From contig CAMLQY010000001.1 in NCBI GenBank assembly GCA_946482365.1, positions 1-64,000 on the forward strand: a stretch of 64,000 nucleotides of DNA. The letters are read 5' to 3'. The stretch comes from an uncultured Actinomycetes bacterium (GTDB lineage: Bacteria > Actinomycetota > Thermoleophilia > Solirubrobacterales > 70-9). Below are positions 45,897 through 54,186 of this stretch, one piece after another. Under the pieces are notes generated by a model. It was given only the letters and a program-made list of their open reading frames with translations. It did no database searches and was not told where the DNA came from. A program made the position numbers and the translations under genes. Positions within the stretch are counted from its first letter, which is position 1. Every line of letters begins with the position of its first letter.

Positions 45897-47707
45897 AGCC
45901 TGGCCAGCTCCTCTCGCTGCTCGAGGTCGCGCTGGAGGAAGACCGTGTCGGCGAGGCCGTGCTCGGCGATCTCCCGGTAGAAGCCGCACCCCTCGAGCAG
46001 CTCCTCATGGGTGCCGCGGTCGACGATGCGGCCCCCGTCCATCACCACGACCTCGTCGGCGAGGGAGACGGTGGAGAGGCGATGGGCGATGACGAAGGTG
46101 GTGCGACCGGCCATCGCCTCCTCCAGCCCCGCCTTGATCGCCGCCTCGGTGGTCGCGTCGACCGCCGACGTGGCGTCGTCGAGGATCAGGACCCGCGGGT
46201 CTGCCAGGAGGGCACGGGCGATCGCCACCCGTTGGCGCTGCCCTCCCGAGAGGGTGAGGCCGCGCTCCCCCACGGTCGTGTCGTAACCGGCGGGCAGGTC
46301 GCGGATGAACTCGTCCGCCTGGGCGCGGCGGGCGGCCACTTCGATCTCCTCGCGGCTCGCCTGCGGCCGGGCGTAGGCGATGTTCTCGGCGACGCTGGCG
46401 CTGAAGAGGAAGCTGTCGTCGGCGACGAAGGCGACCTGCGAGCGCAGCGACGCGACGTCGACCGTGCGCACGTCCACCCCGTCGACCAGCACCGACCCCT
46501 CGCTGGCGTCGTAGAGCCTGGCGATCAGCCCGACCAGGCTGGTCTTGCCCGAACCCGACGGTCCGACCAGGGCCACCGTGCTCCCGGCGGCTACCTCGAG
46601 GTCAACGTCGCTCAGGGCCGCATCCGGCGCCGACCCGCTCTCGCTGCGGTCAGCGCCGGATGGGCCGGTGCGGTCGCCGTAGCGCAGGGTCACCCCGCGC
46701 AGCTCGACTCGTCCCCCGCCGGCCGGCAGGGGGGGTGCTCCGGCTGGGCTCTCGATCCGCGGCTCGCGGTCGAGCACTTCGAACAGCCGGTTGCCGGAGG
46801 CGATCGCCCGCTGCGCCATGCCCAGCGTCATCCCCAGCGTCCGCATCGGGGCCGCCAGCATCACGACGTAGACGTAGAAGGCGGTGAAGGCGCCGAGGCT
46901 GAGGCTGCCGGCGATCACCTGGCGGCCGCCGATGAGCAGCACCAGCGCTATCCCGAGCTGGGGGAGGAAGCCGAGCAGCGGCGAGAAGGTGGCCTGCAGG
47001 CGGGTCGAGTAGACGCTCTGGTCGAAGACGCGGGCGACGGCGCGCTGGAAGCGGTGCAGCTGGTGCTCCTCGCGGGCGAAGGCCTTGACGATGCGGATGC
47101 CGGAAACGCTCTCCTCGGCTTCGGCGGTCAGCTCGGCGAGGCGCTGCTGCACCTCCTGCACGGCCGGCCGCGAGACGCGGTTGTAACGGGAGGAGGCGTA
47201 GACGACGAACGGGGCCGGGGCCAGCGCGATCAGCGCCAGCCCGGGCTCGAGCGCGAACATCACCGCGCTGGCGAGGACGATCGTCAGCAGGTTCTGGGTG
47301 ATGAAGATCAGGCCGTAGCCGAGGAAGAAGCGGATCGACTGCAGGTCGACGGTCGCCCGCGACATCAGCTGCCCGGTCTGCTGGCCGTCGAAGAAGCCCA
47401 GCTCGAGCCGCTGCAGGTGCCCGTAGAAGCGTTGGCGCAGGTCGAACTCCACCGCCAGCGAGACCTTCCCCGCCACCACCCGCCGCACGAGGGTCAAGCC
47501 CAGGCGCAGGACCCCGGCGGCGACGATCGCAAGGGACAGGGGAAGCAGGTCAGGCCGTTCTCCGGCCTGGATCGCGTTGACCGCGCGACCGATCAGCCAC
47601 GGGATCAGCACCGTCATCCCCATCGCGGCCCAGGCGAACACCAGCGATCCCCAGAGCTGACCGCGATAGGGGCGAAGGAAGGCGGTCAGGCGCCGGTAGG
47701 TCCGCAT
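45893..47707 (-). CDS. Heterodimeric ABC exporter, subunit with degenerate catalytic Asp
   Basis: 604 aa. Membrane domain (about 15-320) and ATPase: LVGPSGSGKTSLVG, LTLSGGQRQRVAIARA and VLILDDATSAVD, where Asp replaces the catalytic Glu. A short insertion (about residues 355-373, Ser/Gly/Asp-rich) lies just after the A-loop. The degenerate site is completed by the LSAGQ of the other subunit, as in TM287/288-type exporters. The promoter has a symmetric site over the -10. Confidence 0.92.
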   Translation of the reverse strand: MRTYRRLTAFLRPYRGQLWGSLVFAWAAMGMTVLIPWLIGRAVNAIQAGERPDLLPLSLAIVAAGVLRLGLTLVRRVVAGKVSLAVEFDLRQRFYGHLQRLELGFFDGQQTGQLMSRATVDLQSIRFFLGYGLIFITQNLLTIVLASAVMFALEPGLALIALAPAPFVVYASSRYNRVSRPAVQEVQQRLAELTAEAEESVSGIRIVKAFAREEHQLHRFQRAVARVFDQSVYSTRLQATFSPLLGFLPQLGIALVLLIGGRQVIAGSLSLGAFTAFYVYVVMLAAPMRTLGMTLGMAQRAIASGNRLFEVLDREPRIESPAGAPPLPAGGGRVELRGVTLRYGDRTGPSGADRSESGSAPDAALSDVDLEVAAGSTVALVGPSGSGKTSLVGLIARLYDASEGSVLVDGVDVRTVDVASLRSQVAFVADDSFLFSASVAENIAYARPQASREEIEVAARRAQADEFIRDLPAGYDTTVGERGLTLSGGQRQRVAIARALLADPRVLILDDATSAVDATTEAAIKAGLEEAMAGRTTFVIAHRLSTVSLADEVVVMDGGRIVDRGTHEELLEGCGFYREIAEHGLADTVFLQRDLEQREELARL

Positions 47708-47713
47708 GGGACC

Positions 47714-47729
47714 TCACTATACAAAGTGA
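47714..47729 (-). promoter_or_regulatory. -10 with overlapping dyad, ABC exporter promoter
   Basis: TCACT-atacaa-AGTGA is a perfect 5-bp dyad. On the minus strand it contains TATAGT (47721-47716), nine bases before the ATG at 47707, so the mRNA would have almost no leader. The symmetry over the -10 suggests a repressor operator (for example PadR, GntR or MarR type). Confidence 0.55.
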
Positions 47730-47767
47730 AGTATTGGCCAAAGCCGGGCGGCGCCTCCTCCGCTCCC

Positions 47768-47809
47768 GCGCGGGCGCGCTAATGGACACCGGCGATCTCG
47801 CGCCCGCGC
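47768..47809 (-). terminator. Hairpin after the 47829 gene
   Basis: GCGCGGGCGCG (47768-47778) pairs with CGCGCCCGCGC (47799-47809), 11 bp, 20-nt loop. It lies between the stop of the membrane-anchored protein (47829) and the ABC promoter, as expected for a terminator. There is no T-run. Confidence 0.5.
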
Positions 47810-47828
47810 TCCCGCGTCCGGGGGCGCC

Positions 47829-48464
47829 TTAGTCGAAGGCGGCGGCCTTGGCGCTGGGGACCTTGCCGCCGCTGCACTTCGGGCCATGGCCGGCGGAGGG
47901 GAGGATCTGGAAATTGGTCACCGCGTGGACCGGAGTCGGGGAGCCGTCGTTCTGGGCGAGGGTGATGACGAGCCTGTAGAAGCCAGAGCGCAGGTCGTGG
48001 TAGTAGATCTCGGGCCTGGTTGCGGGCGAGTAGCTGCCCGCCGAGCCGATCCGCTCGGCCAGCACCCCGTTGGGGCCCGCGTACTCGGGAAAGTCGTAGG
48101 AGGCGCCGACCAGGCGACCTTTGCCGAACGGGCTGTCGATCGCCCGTTGGAGCTTCACCGGATCGACGCAGTCGGGGACCCGGTTGAGCCCGAAGCGGAT
48201 GTGGCCCTCGCCCAGCTGCGGTTCGCCGCCGAAGTGGCGTGGCGCCAGCTGGAAGTTGTCCAGGGCGACCTTGACCACGACCGCATGGCTCGACTGCCGG
48301 GCGCCGTTGCGTGGGGAGATCACCTCGAGGCTGGGACGACCGGTGTCCGTATCGCCCTCGGCGCGGGCGGGCGTGCTGTCCTTGCCCCCGCCCAGGAGAA
48401 CGACGACGAGGGCGACGGCCGCCGCAGACCCGGCGGCGAGGAGGATCGAGGTTCTGCCTCGCAT
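47829..48464 (-). CDS. Membrane-anchored extracytoplasmic protein
   Basis: 211 aa. N-terminal hydrophobic anchor (about 7-27), then a beta-rich domain: LEVISPRNGARQSSHAVVVK, FQLAPRHFGGEPQLGEGHIR and PEIYYHDLRSGFYRLVITLA. The layout resembles DUF4399-type or copper-binding-like domains of secreted proteins with a His-containing GH motif, but I am not certain. Function unknown. Confidence 0.65.
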   Translation of the reverse strand: MRGRTSILLAAGSAAAVALVVVLLGGGKDSTPARAEGDTDTGRPSLEVISPRNGARQSSHAVVVKVALDNFQLAPRHFGGEPQLGEGHIRFGLNRVPDCVDPVKLQRAIDSPFGKGRLVGASYDFPEYAGPNGVLAERIGSAGSYSPATRPEIYYHDLRSGFYRLVITLAQNDGSPTPVHAVTNFQILPSAGHGPKCSGGKVPSAKAAAFD

Positions 48465-48508
48465 GCGGCCGGGACTTTACGCCTACCGACCCCATAGGCT
48501 TTCCCGGG

Positions 48509-48937
48509 ATGAGCCCCGCTGCCGAATTCGCCTACAGGCTCGGTGCAGCCGCCCGCCGCCCGGCCAGCTGGTGGCAGCTGGTCAAGTTCGGTCTCGTCGG
48601 TGGATCGGGCTACGTGATCAACCTCGCCGTCTTCGCCCTGCTCAGCGCCGAGCTGGGCCTGCACCACCTCCCGGCTGCCCTCGGCGCCTTCTGCGTCGCG
48701 GTGAGCAGCAACTTCCTCTGGAACCGGCACTGGACCTTCGCCGCTGCCGACGGCCATGCGGGGTTCCAGGCGGCTCGCTTCTTCGCCGTCAGCGTCGGCG
48801 CGCTGCTGGTCAACCTGGCCGCTCTTGAAGCCCTCCTGCTCGGCACCACCCTCGGTGCGCTCCCGGCGCAGGCGATCGCAGTCGCGATCGCGATGCCGTT
48901 CAACTTCCTCGGCAACAAGCTCTGGACGTTCGCGTAG
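48509..48937 (+). CDS. GtrA-family membrane protein
   Basis: 142 aa, four helices: LVKFGLVGGSGYVINLAVFA, AAFCVAVSSNFLWNRHWTFA-like motif (VSSNFLWNRHWTF) and PFNFLGNKLWTF at the end. GtrA proteins flip or help export polyprenyl-linked sugars for surface polysaccharide decoration. ATG 48509. Confidence 0.88.
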   Translation: MSPAAEFAYRLGAAARRPASWWQLVKFGLVGGSGYVINLAVFALLSAELGLHHLPAALGAFCVAVSSNFLWNRHWTFAAADGHAGFQAARFFAVSVGALLVNLAALEALLLGTTLGALPAQAIAVAIAMPFNFLGNKLWTFA

Positions 48938-48991
48938 CCGGCCCAGGGTGTCGGCGCCGCCCGGGCGTTTGGGCGCTAAGATTCCTGACCA

Positions 48992-49768
48992 ATGCCGCAG
49001 GCCAGTGCAATCGACATTCCCTCCGACTGGTACCGCCGGGCATTTCCTCCCGAGGAGACCACCCGCAGGCCCTGGGCGGATCGGACCGAGGCCGAAGTCG
49101 ATCGCGCCCTCGCGATGCTCGGGGCGACTGGCTCTGAGCGAGTGCTGGACCTTGCCTGCGGAACCGGAAGGCACTCGCTGGAGCTGGCGCGGAGGGGCTT
49201 CTCGGCCGTCGGCGTCGACATCTCGCGCGACCTGCTCGAGATCGCCGAAAAGGACGCGGAGGCGCAGTCCCTCGACGCCACCTTCGCCGAAGCGGACCTG
49301 CGCAAGCTGGACTTCAGCGAGGAGTTCGACCTGGTGCTCAGCCTCAACGACGGCGCCGTCGGCTACTTCGAGACAGAGGAGGAGAACCGCCGCACCTTCG
49401 AGGTCGTCGCGCAGGCGCTGCGCCCCGGCGGCGGGCACCTGATGCAGCTTCCGAACGTCCTCTACGCCGAAGCGCACCTGCCGCAGAAAACCTGGATCGA
49501 GGGCGACTCGATGATCGAACTGATCGACCACCGCTGGGACAGCCGGACCCGTTACTTAGAAGGGACGACGACCCCGATCCACTTCGGCGACGTCTTCGAG
49601 GGCGTCTCCCCGATCCCGTTCCGCCAGCGCCTCTACTCCGTCGAGGAGATCGAAGGCCTCTACGAGTCGGTCGGCATGGCCCTGGCGAACGTCTTCAGGG
49701 GGAACGGCAAGCCGCGCCCCCCGAAGGACACGCAGTTCGAGTTCTTCGTCGCGGGCCGGAAGCTTTAA
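48992..49768 (+). CDS. SAM-dependent methyltransferase
   Basis: 258 aa. Class I fold: motif I VLDLACGTGRHSLELARRGF, AVGVDISRDLLEIAEKDAEA, ADLRKLDFSEEFDLVLSLND and LRPGGGHLMQLPNVLYAE. Substrate unknown. The promoter region has TAAGAT-like sequence 15-20 bp upstream. Confidence 0.85.
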   Translation: MPQASAIDIPSDWYRRAFPPEETTRRPWADRTEAEVDRALAMLGATGSERVLDLACGTGRHSLELARRGFSAVGVDISRDLLEIAEKDAEAQSLDATFAEADLRKLDFSEEFDLVLSLNDGAVGYFETEEENRRTFEVVAQALRPGGGHLMQLPNVLYAEAHLPQKTWIEGDSMIELIDHRWDSRTRYLEGTTTPIHFGDVFEGVSPIPFRQRLYSVEEIEGLYESVGMALANVFRGNGKPRPPKDTQFEFFVAGRKL

Positions 49769-49787
49769 GGGACCCTCCCCAGGGCGC

Positions 49788-50147
49788 CTACCAGGAGCCC
49801 TCCAGCCAACGCAACAGCTCCGGCATGCGGCTGCGCAGGTCGGGCTCCGGCGTGGCGAGCTCGGCCCTGGCGAGCTCTACCGCGGCGCCGAGCGCGAGAG
49901 TCGCCCGCACCGGGCTCATGCCCAGCGAGGCCTCCAGGCGCTCGACCGCGTTGCGGTCGCCACGCAGGGACCAGAGCGCTGCCCGGGTGCCGGTGGGGTC
50001 GAGCTCCGCCAGGTCGACGATGGTCTCGACCGCCTCGCGGACGCGCTCCTCCGGCGGTGCCTCCGAAAGGGCTTCGAGCGTCTTCTCGACGAGCCGTTCG
50101 TCCAGCTGCCCGTCGACTACTCCCGTGACTCCTTTACCCTCTGTCAT
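49788..50147 (-). CDS. Helical protein of unknown function
   Basis: 119 aa with a good Shine-Dalgarno (GAGGAGG). It is all-helical, rich in Glu, Ala, Leu and Arg, with no Cys and no membrane segment: LVEKTLEALSEAPPEERVRE, IVDLAELDPTGTRAAL. I do not recognise the family. It is divergent from the LeuRS-like gene. Confidence 0.6.
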   Translation of the reverse strand: MTEGKGVTGVVDGQLDERLVEKTLEALSEAPPEERVREAVETIVDLAELDPTGTRAALWSLRGDRNAVERLEASLGMSPVRATLALGAAVELARAELATPEPDLRSRMPELLRWLEGSW

Positions 50148-50319
50148 GTTGGGACCTCCTCTTCAGGTCTCGGCCAGGCCCCGGGGTGTCGCAAGCACCG
50201 CCGGGGCAGCTTTATGAGAGTTTGCGAGTGTAGACTCGGCCTAAGACGATAAGCGCCCGTTGCTCAATGGTCAAATTGTCTCGCTCGTGACGCACGGGAG
50301 CGCATGAGGAGCCAGGTGG

Positions 50320-52557
50320 ATGAGCAGCGCAAGATCGAGCTACGACGCAGCGACGATTGAGGCCGAGCGGCAGGCTGCGTGGGCGCAAGCCGACGCCTTT
50401 GCGACGCCGGCGCCGGACGACGTAGGGGCCGGTCGCGGCGTCTACATCAAGCCGTCCAGCCCCTTCACCTCGGGCAAGCTGCACATGGGGCACGTTCGCG
50501 ACTACTCGATCGGCGACGCCTACGCCCGCTTTCGCCGCGCCCGGGGCGACGCCGTCCTCTTCGGCTTCGGCTTCGACGCGTTCGGCTTGCCGGCTGAGAT
50601 GGCGGCGATCGAGCGCAGGGTTCCGCCGGCCGAGTGGGTGCAGGGTTGCGGCGAGCGGATGCTCGAGCAGATGAAGCGGCTCGGCTTCTCCTTCGACTAC
50701 GACCGCGTCTTCTACAGCTCCGACGAGGAGCAGTACCGCTGGTCGCAGTGGCTCTTCCTCGTCCTCCTCGAGGCCGGCCTGATCTACCGCGACGACACGA
50801 CCGTCGACTGGTGCGACAGCTGCCGCACGACGCTCGCTGCGCTGCAGGTGGAGGACGGACGCTGCTGGCGCTGCCACAACGAGGTCCGCCTGATCCGCCG
50901 GCCGACGTGGTTCCTGCGCATCACGCCCTACCTGGAGGAGAACGACAGGGGCCTGCGCGAGCTCGAGGAGGGGGGACACTGGGACGAGATCTCGCTCTCG
51001 ACCCAGCGCTACATCCTCGGCCGCAGCGACGGGGTCGAGGTCGAGCTGCCGGGCCCGGACGGAAGCGGCTTCGAGGCGTTCACGCCCCACGGCGACGCGG
51101 TCGCGCAGGCGAGCTTCATATTGCTCTCCCCGCGCCATCCGAAGGTCGAGGCATGGGTGACCGACCCAGCCGTGCGGGAGCAGCTCGACGAGCTCCGCTC
51201 CGGCGGATGGGAGCGCAGCGCCCGCGACGCCGGGTCGGTCCCGGTCATCGACACCGGCGTCTCGCTGCCGGCGCCGTGGGCGGCGGATCCCCTGCCGGTC
51301 CTCGTCTCGCCGATCGTCGACGCTCGTTACGGGCCGACGGCGGCGCTCGGCATCCCGGCGGTCGACGAGGCGGATGCGGCGGTCGCGGAGCGTGTGCCGA
51401 GGCTGGGGGAGAGGGAGGATGCCGCCGAGCCCGCCCCCGGGGCGCTGCCCGGCGCTCGACAGGCGGTCCGCTACCGCGCCGCTGACTTCTCGATCTCCCG
51501 CCAGCGCTTCTGGGGGACGCCGATCCCGATCGTCCACTGCGATGCGTGCGGAGCTGTGCCGGTGCCCGAGGAGGACCTGCCGGTCGTCCTGCCCCGCGAC
51601 GTCGAGCCGACCGGCGAGGGCAATCCCCTGGCGGAGCTCGCCGGCTTCGTCGACGTGGCCTGCCCGCGGTGCGATGCGCCCGCCAAGCGCGAGACCGACA
51701 CCCTCGACTGCCACTTCGACGCGCTCTGGCTGTGGGTCCCGGCAGCGGTCCCGCCCGAGGGCAGGGCCGAGTCCATGTTCGACCACCCCGAGCTGCGCAC
51801 CTGGCTGCCGTCCGAGCGCCTCGTGGCCGGCTCCGACAGCGGCGGCTTCGTCTTCGACCAGCGGGTCGTGACCAAGGCCCTGAGGGACATCGGCCCATTC
51901 GCCTTCATGGCCGAGGGCGAGCCCTTCTCGGGATGCCTCTTCCACGAGATGGTGATCGCCGGCGGGCGCAAGATGAGCAAGCACCTGGGCAACGTCGTCG
52001 ATCCCGACGACCTGGTCGAGCGCTACGGCGCCGACACCGTGCGCCTCGCCATCCTCTATGCGGCGGGCCCGGCGAAGACGCTGAACTGGAACGACAGCGC
52101 CCTGCGCTTCGCCGACCGCTTCCTGCGCAACGTCTGGGCCTACTCGCAGAAGCGCTTCGAGGGTGTCACCGGGGCGCCGGAGGACCCGGAGGCGGCCGGC
52201 GACACCGCTTTCATGCGGGAGCGCCTCTGCAAATGGGCCGACAACGGCCTGGCCCGGATCACCGCGGACCTCGAGGAGCTGCAGATGCACAAGGCGGTCC
52301 GCAACGTCACGCGCCTCTTTGAGCGAATCCAGGATTTCGAGAAGCGCGTCATCGCGCGTCGCGGAGAGCTGGGTCGCGCGGACGCGGAGGCCCAGGTCGC
52401 GGCTCTGCTCCTGCTCGCGAGAGCGCTGACTCCCTTCGCCCCCCACGCCGGTGAGGCGCTCCTCCTCGCCGGGGGAGAGGACCCCGGCGAGCTCCCCGGC
52501 CCATGGCCGGAGAGGCTCGTCCTTCCGACCGCCCCCTCGGGTGCGGGGACGCTCTAA
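50320..52557 (+). CDS. Leucyl-tRNA synthetase-like protein with decayed editing domain
   Basis: 745 aa, about 80-100 shorter than usual LeuRS. Catalytic motifs are kept: SGKLHMGHVRDYSIGDAYAR (HIGH), zinc ribbon CDSCRTTLAAL and CWRCHNEV, and GGRKMSKHLGNVVDPDDLVE (KMSKS). The CP1 editing region (about 225-370) has lost the Thr-rich TTRPDT stretch (EAFTPHGDAVAQASF instead) and the HDERD stretch (AVDEADAAV instead). The C-terminal leucine-specific domain is missing. Either it is a genuine but non-editing LeuRS, or a paralogue with another role. Followed by the R1 RNA and a GNAT-like gene. Confidence 0.85.
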   Translation: MSSARSSYDAATIEAERQAAWAQADAFATPAPDDVGAGRGVYIKPSSPFTSGKLHMGHVRDYSIGDAYARFRRARGDAVLFGFGFDAFGLPAEMAAIERRVPPAEWVQGCGERMLEQMKRLGFSFDYDRVFYSSDEEQYRWSQWLFLVLLEAGLIYRDDTTVDWCDSCRTTLAALQVEDGRCWRCHNEVRLIRRPTWFLRITPYLEENDRGLRELEEGGHWDEISLSTQRYILGRSDGVEVELPGPDGSGFEAFTPHGDAVAQASFILLSPRHPKVEAWVTDPAVREQLDELRSGGWERSARDAGSVPVIDTGVSLPAPWAADPLPVLVSPIVDARYGPTAALGIPAVDEADAAVAERVPRLGEREDAAEPAPGALPGARQAVRYRAADFSISRQRFWGTPIPIVHCDACGAVPVPEEDLPVVLPRDVEPTGEGNPLAELAGFVDVACPRCDAPAKRETDTLDCHFDALWLWVPAAVPPEGRAESMFDHPELRTWLPSERLVAGSDSGGFVFDQRVVTKALRDIGPFAFMAEGEPFSGCLFHEMVIAGGRKMSKHLGNVVDPDDLVERYGADTVRLAILYAAGPAKTLNWNDSALRFADRFLRNVWAYSQKRFEGVTGAPEDPEAAGDTAFMRERLCKWADNGLARITADLEELQMHKAVRNVTRLFERIQDFEKRVIARRGELGRADAEAQVAALLLLARALTPFAPHAGEALLLAGGEDPGELPGPWPERLVLPTAPSGAGTL

Positions 52558-52575
52558 GGTTTTGAACTAAAGTAG

Positions 52576-52604
52576 TTGACTGGTTGCCGTAAACCTGTTA
52601 TGAA
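52576..52604 (+). promoter_or_regulatory. Promoter of the R1 RNA
   Basis: TTGACT (52576-52581), 17-bp spacer, TATGAA (52599-52604): a near-consensus housekeeping promoter, rare in this GC-rich window. The extended -35 TTGACTGGT recurs at 53862 and 55590. Confidence 0.75.
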
Positions 52605-52610
52605 TGGAAT

Positions 52611-52790
52611 CGCTGACGATCAGCGCAGCGAAGAGGCGGGGTCCCTCAACGGGAGGCTCGCCTGGCACGGCAAAGGGAGAGTCCGGTAAAGAGCCGCGAC
52701 ACGGTATCGGCACGCTCTGCCGACCCTGTTTGCCCCCGACCTCTTCCTGCGCACCTTCTGCGTGGGGGTCGCACCGCGCAACCCCTTTTT
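52611..52790 (+). ncRNA. R1: structured short transcript or attenuated leader
   Basis: Predicted 180-nt RNA. P1 is a perfect hairpin CGCTGA-cga-TCAGCG (52611-52625). GCGAAGAGG (52628-52636) leads into P2 (52635-52662: GGCG/CGCC and TCCC/GGGA). It ends in the terminator 52765-52790. P1, the GCGAAGAGG linker and P2 are also found in the thrC leader R2. GGGGGTCGCACCGCG at the terminator resembles a T-box element, but the UGG that would pair with tRNA CCA is not preserved, so I do not call it a T-box. The rest of 52791-52959 shows nothing beyond a GC hairpin and the next ribosome binding site. Confidence 0.55.
52765..52790 (+). terminator. Rho-independent terminator of R1
   Basis: GGGGT (52765-52769) pairs with ACCCC (52781-52785), with two more G-C pairs inside, followed by five T (52786-52790). 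This is the clearest intrinsic terminator in the window. Confidence 0.75.
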
Positions 52791-52959
52791 ACTTTGAATT
52801 TCGGCCCGACGATGCCCCCCGGCGGGGTCCCGAGTTGGTTCGCGAGGCAATCGCCAGATGGTGAAACCGTTTGCCTCCGTCGCGCGTTCTTCCCTCCAGG
52901 GGTACCGAAAAAAGTATGTTGAGTTTTCTAATGGGCTTCGCGGGAAGGATGGCTGTGAA

Positions 52960-53826
52960 ATGGGAGAGCAAGGGAAGCTGGAGGTCGCAGCGCGTGACAT
53001 CGCACGCCTGGCGGCCAGTGAGAAGGCATTTTGGGCCGGGCTCTGGGAGGCGCCGATCCCGGAGGCGGTGTACGAGAACGGGGTCGACGTGGCGCGCTTC
53101 GGCCCGATCCACGCGGCATGCGTGGCGGAGGTGCCCAGGCATTCGGGGGTCAACTTCATCCTCGGCGCCAGCGAGGCAAGAGCCGTTTCGCGCGGACACC
53201 TGGGCGATGCGGTCCGCTGGCTCGAGACCAGGCGCTCTGCATGGAGCGAGGATTGCGGCGTCGACTACCGCGTCCCCGTGATCCCCGGGCTGCCCGAGGC
53301 GGCCGCGGCGGAAGAGTGGCTGCGAGAGCACGGGCACGTTCGTGACGACGGGGTGGCGAAGCTGGTCCGCGACGCGAACGAGCTGCGGTTCTCCCCGGCG
53401 GCGGACATCGAGGTGCTCGACTGGGAGGAGTGGGACGAAGGGTTCGGCGCCCCGCTCGTCGAGAGCCTCGGCCTCTCGACGGCGACGGAGACCTTCTTCC
53501 TCGGCTTGCTGGAAGAAGAGGACTGGCGTTGCTATTGCGGCATCATCGGCGACGACCCACTCGCCTACGTCGCGATGCACGTCGACGCCGGAGTGGCCTC
53601 GATCGCACTGGCGTCGCGGCACTACGCGGGTCGCGACGGAGACGGACAGCTCGCGGTGCTGCATCGCTGCATGGAAGACGCGATGGCGGAGGGCTGTGAC
53701 GCTTTCGTCGCGGTCGACGCGGGTGGCGAGCCACCGGTGATCGACCGCGCGAGCCTCCTCCGGGCCGGCTTCGAAGTCGCCTACCGGGTGCCGAGCTGGC
53801 GCAGCCCCGCACGGGTTGCGGTGTGA
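52960..53826 (+). CDS. GNAT-like protein, possibly two-domain
   Basis: 288 aa from ATG 52960, with GGAAGGA upstream; longer in-frame starts to 52858 lack a ribosome binding site. The C-terminal half (about 155-280) has the GNAT order: EVLDWEEWDEGFGAPLVESL, CGIIGDDPLAYVAMHV, ASIALASRHYAGRDGDGQLA and RAGFEVAYRVPSW. The N-terminal half (10-120) may be a degenerate GNAT domain. Substrate unknown. It lies after a LeuRS-like gene and the R1 RNA, so an aminoacyl-tRNA-dependent activity is conceivable but speculative. Confidence 0.6.
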   Translation: MGEQGKLEVAARDIARLAASEKAFWAGLWEAPIPEAVYENGVDVARFGPIHAACVAEVPRHSGVNFILGASEARAVSRGHLGDAVRWLETRRSAWSEDCGVDYRVPVIPGLPEAAAAEEWLREHGHVRDDGVAKLVRDANELRFSPAADIEVLDWEEWDEGFGAPLVESLGLSTATETFFLGLLEEEDWRCYCGIIGDDPLAYVAMHVDAGVASIALASRHYAGRDGDGQLAVLHRCMEDAMAEGCDAFVAVDAGGEPPVIDRASLLRAGFEVAYRVPSWRSPARVAV

Positions 53827-53845
53827 TCCGGCAGCGGTCAGTCAC

Positions 53846-53857
53846 TTTTGCGCAAAA
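53846..53857. promoter_or_regulatory. Perfect palindrome TTTTGCGCAAAA
   Basis: A 12-bp perfect palindrome just upstream of the -35 of the thrC leader promoter. Possible upstream activator or repressor site, based only on symmetry and position. Confidence 0.35.
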
Positions 53858-53861
53858 AGAC

Positions 53862-53901
53862 TTGACTGGTAGCGGGAGCGTGTGTTATACGTACACACGC
53901 T
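53862..53901 (+). promoter_or_regulatory. thrC leader promoter with operator-like dyad
   Basis: TTGACT (53862-53867), 17-bp spacer, TTATAC (53885-53890). A perfect 9-bp dyad AGCGTGTGT (53877-53885)/ACACACGCT (53893-53901) spans the -10 and the start point, as expected for a repressor operator. Part of the dyad would also be the first bases of the RNA. Confidence 0.65.
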
Positions 53902-54024
53902 GACGACCAAGCGTTTGCGAAGAGGTGAGAACCCGGTCAGGGGCGACTCGCTTTGCGATGACTAAGGAGTTGTCGAGTCATGAGTCGAGTAGACGGACGT
54001 TTCAGGTGCAACACAAGGAAGGCA

Positions 54025-54138
54025 ATGACGCTGCGCGCACTGCCCCACCTCGAGCACGTGGCGCTGCCCACTGCAACGGCCGTTTCGCTCTCTCACCCCT
54101 TGCAGCTAGGCCCTCGGAGAGGGGGGGCGGCCATATAG
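54025..54138 (+). CDS. Possible leader peptide in the thrC 5' region
   Basis: 37 aa with a good ribosome binding site (AAGGAAGG): MTLRALPHLEHVALPTATAV, then SLSHPLQLGPRRGGAAI. Its TAG falls in the loop of the hairpin 54127-54146. It has three Thr codons, two separated by one Ala codon, which is weak evidence for Thr-sensing. It could be chance. Confidence 0.35.
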   Translation: MTLRALPHLEHVALPTATAVSLSHPLQLGPRRGGAAI

Positions 54139-54186
54139 CTGGCCGCAGCGCAGGTTCTTAGCCGTGGCCGGACCGATGGCCACGCC

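Noticed and set aside
52611..52790. T-box riboswitch
   Set aside because: ACCGCG and a terminator are present, but the UGG that pairs with the tRNA acceptor is not preserved and no amino-acid gene follows directly. Kept as an unassigned RNA.
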